Positions 61,161 to 64,000 of a stretch of DNA of 64,000 nucleotides are shown piece after piece. Below the pieces are notes generated by a model. That model searched no databases, was not told the origin of the DNA, and saw only the letters and a list, made by a program, of their open reading frames with translations. The position numbers and the translations under genes were made by a program. The number at the start of each line of letters is the position of its first letter. Positions within the stretch are counted from its first letter, which is position 1. Where the stretch lies: the NCBI RefSeq assembly GCF_000981895.1, contig NZ_LATD01000020.1:1-64000 (forward strand), in the 5' to 3' direction. The stretch comes from Streptomyces odonnellii (GTDB lineage Bacteria; Actinomycetota; Actinomycetes; Streptomycetales; Streptomycetaceae).

Positions 61161-62314
61161 TGGGCCCGACCACCGCCGGGAAGACCGGCCGGGCGGCCGC
61201 GACCGCCCCGGACGACGGGCCCGGTGTGTCCGTGACCGCCGGAGGCACGCGCCGCAGGCCGGTGTTCCACCGGCTGCGGGTGGCCTCGGTCGAGCCGCTG
61301 TGCGAGGACGCCGCCGCGATCGCTTTTGACATCCCCGCCGAACTGGCCGGGGAGTTCACGCACCGGGCCGGCCAGACGCTGACACTGCGCCGGGAGACGG
61401 AGGGCCGGGACGAGCGCCGCTCGTACTCCATCTGCTCCCCCGAGGGCACGCCCCCGCGCATCGGTGTCCGTATGGTGCCCGGGGGGCTCTTCTCGTCCTG
61501 GCTGGTGCACGACGTACGTCCCGGGGACACGGTCGAGGTGATGGCGCCCACCGGCTCCTTCACCCCCGACCTCGCCACGCCGGGCCACCATGTCCTGATC
61601 GCGGCGGGCTCCGGCATCACACCGATGCTGTCGATCGCCGAGTCGGTCCTGGCCGCCGACGACCGCTCGCGGGTGACGCTCTTCTACGGGAACCGGCGTA
61701 CGGACACGGTGATGTTCGCCGACGAACTGGCGGACCTCAAGGATCTCTACCCCGCGCGGCTCCAGCTCGGGCATGTGCTGTCCCGTGAGCCTCGCGAGGC
61801 GGATCTGCTCTCCGGCCGACTGGACGCCGAGCGGCTCACCGCGCTCATCGACGGGCTGGTGGATGTGGCGGGGACGGACCACTGGTGGCTGTGCGGCCCG
61901 CATCTGATGGTCCAGGAGGCCCAGCGGCTGCTCGCCGCGCTGGACGTACCGGCCGGGCGGGTCCATCGGGAGCTGTTCTACGCCGACGACCAGCCGGTAC
62001 GGTCGGTCCGCCACGAGGACGCGGTGGCGGAGGGCCCGGTCAGCCAGGTCACCATCACCCTCGACGGCCGCTCCACCACCGCCCCGCTCCCGCGCGGCAC
62101 ATCCATCCTCGACGCCGCCCAGCGCACTCGCCCGGATCTCCCGTTCGCCTGCAAGGGCGGGGTCTGCGGCACCTGCCGCGCCCGGATCACGCACGGCGAG
62201 GGCGACATGCGCCGCAACTTCGCGCTGGAGGAGTCCGAGGTGGCCGAGGGCTATGTCCTGACCTGCCAGACCTATCCGGTGTCCGAGACCCTGGCGGTCG
62301 ACTTCGACAGCTAG
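61160..62314 (+). CDS. paaE: Phenylacetyl-CoA epoxidase reductase PaaE
   Basis: 384 residues. An FNR-type FAD domain (about 30-150, RRSYSICSPEG) and an NAD-binding region (IAAGSGITPMLSI) precede a plant-type [2Fe-2S] domain with CKGGVCGTCRARI and the last Cys in YVLTCQTYP. It feeds NADPH electrons to the PaaABC complex. The N-terminal 30 residues are a flexible Ala/Thr/Gly tail. Its ATG shares an A with the paaD stop. A hairpin follows at 62318-62369. Confidence 0.95.
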   Translation: MGPTTAGKTGRAAATAPDDGPGVSVTAGGTRRRPVFHRLRVASVEPLCEDAAAIAFDIPAELAGEFTHRAGQTLTLRRETEGRDERRSYSICSPEGTPPRIGVRMVPGGLFSSWLVHDVRPGDTVEVMAPTGSFTPDLATPGHHVLIAAGSGITPMLSIAESVLAADDRSRVTLFYGNRRTDTVMFADELADLKDLYPARLQLGHVLSREPREADLLSGRLDAERLTALIDGLVDVAGTDHWWLCGPHLMVQEAQRLLAALDVPAGRVHRELFYADDQPVRSVRHEDAVAEGPVSQVTITLDGRSTTAPLPRGTSILDAAQRTRPDLPFACKGGVCGTCRARITHGEGDMRRNFALEESEVAEGYVLTCQTYPVSETLAVDFDS

Positions 62315-62317
62315 TGC

Positions 62318-62369
62318 CTCTCGTTCGGACCTTGCTGGGCTTGCGGGCCCCGGCAGATCCGAACGAGAG
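62318..62369 (+). terminator. Long-loop inverted repeat after paaE
   Basis: CTCTCGTTCGGA (62318-62329) pairs perfectly with TCCGAACGAGAG (62358-62369) over a 28-nt GC-rich loop. It starts 4 bp after the paaE stop and likely terminates the operon and the convergent SUKH gene. Confidence 0.65.
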
Positions 62370-62400
62370 ACGCTGGGCCGTGTCCGCGCTGTGGGGCCGC

Positions 62401-63672
62401 TCAGGCGTACAGGCCGCCGCCGACCTCGTCGAGGAAGGCCTCCGGCCAGTACTGCCAGAGGTCGCCGTCGTCGCCGGAGCGGGCGACCGGGTCGACGGCG
62501 GCGAGGACGGCGGTGGTCGTGGCGGCCAGGTTGGGGTAGTCGTCGGTGATCTGGTGCTCGTGGTCGAAGGCCCTCACACGGGCGATCAGCCACTGGGTGA
62601 ACGCGAGCGTGGAGACATCGGCGTTGACGGACTGGAGCCGGGCGTCCGGGATGAACCAGCCCCTCACCCGGCCGGTCGCGCCGTCGATCACCAGGTCGGT
62701 GTCCTCCACGAGGTAGCCGATACGGATCAGCCCCTCGGCCCCGGGCGCCGGCTCGCCCGGCGTTTCGTCGCCGTCCTCGCCGTCCGCCCGATGCTCGTCG
62801 GCCAGTGTCACCAGCGGGCCCTCGTCCAGGGACACCCAGCCGGACTCGCGGACCAGTCCCGTGTCACGGAGGAAGACGCGGGTGGGCTCATGGGTGAGGA
62901 CCTCGGGCAGATCCTCGTCGCCGAACCGCACCACCGCGTCCGCGCCGTACTCCTCCTCCAGCAGCCCCTCGGGCAGGGCGAGCGCGAGCCCGTCCCCGCC
63001 GCCCGGCGCGGCGATCCGGCTCAGCGGGCCCAGCAGGAAGGACAGCCGCCAGAAAGGGGACACTTCCATGCCTTCGTACTCGGTGCCGAGCAGCGCCGGA
63101 TCGTGGTCCCGTATCAGGCCCAGCAGCGTCCCGGTCGACTCGGCCACGGCTTCGGGACCGTACCGTCCGGCGGACTCCTCGAAGGTCTCGCGGCCGGTGC
63201 GCAGCCATTCGAGGGCGAGCGCGAAGAGCGTGAAGGAGTGGAGGCCTGAGGCGAGCAGCCTGCTGCCGGACGGGTCGTCGAGGGCATGGACACGGCCGGT
63301 GCGGCCGTCCAGGACGATGTACTCCTCGTACGAGTCGTGCTCGTCGTCCCCGCCGTCCCCCTCCTTCTCGGTGTGCTCGTCCCGCCCCTCCGCCGCGAAC
63401 CTGCCGAGCACCACGAACTCCCCGGTGTCCTCGGCCTCCTCGTCGTCCGGGAACAGGTCGGACACCTGGCGCGCGCCGCCCTCCGGGTCCGGGTTGAGCC
63501 GGAGCAGTCCCGCCCGGCGTATCAGACCGGTGCCGGTGAGGAAGGCCCTCGTCGGCTCGTGCGTGATCGCCGGATGCAGGCGCTCCGGATCGACCCGTAC
63601 CACCTGGTCCGCCCCGAAGGCCTCGTTCAGGAGCCGCGCCGCCTCCGTGCCGCCTGCCTGACCCTCAGTCAT
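62401..63672 (-). CDS. Duplicated SUKH-like immunity protein
   Basis: 423 residues consisting of two related halves. Both contain a version of THEPTRxFLxxTGLxRxxG (about 38-55 in the first half, near 265 in the second), a SUKH-4-type nucleotide-like beta-sheet with EEYIVLDGRTGRVHAL or TDLVIDGATGRVRGWF, and a helical FTLFALALEW or FTQWLIARV segment. A charged Asp/Glu linker with HTEKEGDGGDDEH separates strands. SUKH proteins usually neutralise contact toxins; no toxin gene is in the window. The last 100 bp of its neighbour region contain no promoter I recognise. Confidence 0.8.
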   Translation of the reverse strand: MTEGQAGGTEAARLLNEAFGADQVVRVDPERLHPAITHEPTRAFLTGTGLIRRAGLLRLNPDPEGGARQVSDLFPDDEEAEDTGEFVVLGRFAAEGRDEHTEKEGDGGDDEHDSYEEYIVLDGRTGRVHALDDPSGSRLLASGLHSFTLFALALEWLRTGRETFEESAGRYGPEAVAESTGTLLGLIRDHDPALLGTEYEGMEVSPFWRLSFLLGPLSRIAAPGGGDGLALALPEGLLEEEYGADAVVRFGDEDLPEVLTHEPTRVFLRDTGLVRESGWVSLDEGPLVTLADEHRADGEDGDETPGEPAPGAEGLIRIGYLVEDTDLVIDGATGRVRGWFIPDARLQSVNADVSTLAFTQWLIARVRAFDHEHQITDDYPNLAATTTAVLAAVDPVARSGDDGDLWQYWPEAFLDEVGGGLYA

Positions 63673-63780
63673 GATCTGCCGCCCCGCTTCCGCCGCCCCT
63701 TGTCACGCCGGGGAGCATACGACGACGGATTTCCCGGCGTGTCGGCGGTTCCCGCCCCCAACCGCTGCCGCGAGGGGCTA

Positions 63781-63822
63781 TAGTCATGGCAGATCGCGGG
63801 TACAAATCCCGCCGTCAGCACC
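63781..63822 (+). other. tRNA-like 3' end sequence
   Basis: GCGGGTACAAATCCCGC (63796-63812) folds as a T-arm-like hairpin with loop TACAAAT, followed by an acceptor-like GTCAGCACC. No matching 5' half (a GCTGACG-type stem) lies upstream, so it is not a complete tRNA. It could be an integration-site remnant. GGGGCTATAG at 63775-63784 resembles a tRNA-Ile 5' end but does not pair with the 3' end. The rest of 63673-64000 has no gene I trust. Confidence 0.3.
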
Positions 63823-63879
63823 GTCTGACGTGGTTGAGCTGACGTTGTCGAGTGAAGCTGACGAAGTCGAGCAGTGATA

Positions 63880-63906
63880 CGCCCCCTCCGATGGAGGGGG
63901 CGTTCT
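63880..63906. terminator. Strong hairpin terminator
   Basis: CGCCCCCTCC (63880-63889) pairs perfectly with GGAGGGGGCG (63893-63902) around GAT, followed by TTCTT. Confidence 0.85.
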
Positions 63907-64000
63907 TGTGTGCCTTTGTGTGCCCTGTTACGTCCGCCGCGATCGCTGCCCGTCAAGGCCCGTCAGGCGCGGGGATCCGTCCTCAACCGCAGGTCGGGGT

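Overview
The window looks like chromosomal DNA of a Streptomyces or close relative. It is very GC-rich, codons end mostly in G or C, GTG and TTG starts occur, and genes sit on both strands. Many families are typical of streptomycetes: a DrrAB-type exporter, a ROK regulator, secreted beta-helix proteins, a SUKH protein and a Tat-exported epimerase-like protein. Most of it divides into four blocks.

Block 1 (1-10.5 kb) is accessory and housekeeping. It has a small helical protein, a membrane protein, and a membrane-anchored PstS-like gene broken by an apparent one-base frameshift. These are followed by a methyltransferase, a drug-exporter-type ABC pair, a DUF4097 protein with a ribbon-helix-helix partner behind a repeated GGCGCC operator-like region, and a two-gene unit: a receiver-thioredoxin-reductase-like fusion and a cyclic-nucleotide-domain histidine kinase.

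Block 2 (10.6-37.9 kb) is the most interesting part: a roughly 27-kb catabolic island, apparently for an aromatic polycarboxylate or a phthalate/protocatechuate-like acid. It encodes a Rieske oxygenase, a [2Fe-2S] ferredoxin and a ferredoxin reductase; two 4,5-dihydroxyphthalate-decarboxylase-like proteins and one class II aldolase-type decarboxylase; LigJ-like hydratase and LigK-like aldolase of the 4-oxalomesaconate lower pathway; a zinc alcohol dehydrogenase and an RpiB-type isomerase; an alpha/beta hydrolase with Cys in the nucleophile position; a PanB-like protein without the catalytic Glu; and phosphoglycerate mutase. It also has three bicupins, an orphan EutA-like reactivase with an 18-histidine head, a Pch2/TRIP13-like AAA+ ATPase, an ABC importer with two lipoproteins, an MFS carrier and a FadR-type GntR regulator. 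Copies of a TGGT-N3-ACCA palindrome, or weaker variants, lie before most of its transcription units. I read the island as one GntR-controlled regulon. No LigAB, LigC or LigI was found, so ring cleavage may fall to the cupins, with EutA-like and TRIP13-like proteins as candidate enzyme-maintenance factors. That functional reading is inference.

Block 3 (37.9-54.7 kb) is largely secreted or cell-surface: a prepilin-like anchored protein, a beta-solenoid protein, a Tat-exported TIM-barrel protein, a large sorbosone/glucose-dehydrogenase-like multidomain protein, a ROK regulator and a beta-helix glycanase-like protein. Then come an SDR, a VOC protein, a decayed HTH gene, a class V aminotransferase and a metallo-beta-lactamase-fold hydrolase.

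Block 4 (54.8-64 kb) has a TetR regulator and the core phenylacetate pathway: paaK, divergent from a thiolase followed by paaABCDE. Two 18-bp near-identical palindromes of PaaR type precede the thiolase and paaA. The window ends with a duplicated SUKH-like immunity protein and a tRNA-like 3' end sequence.
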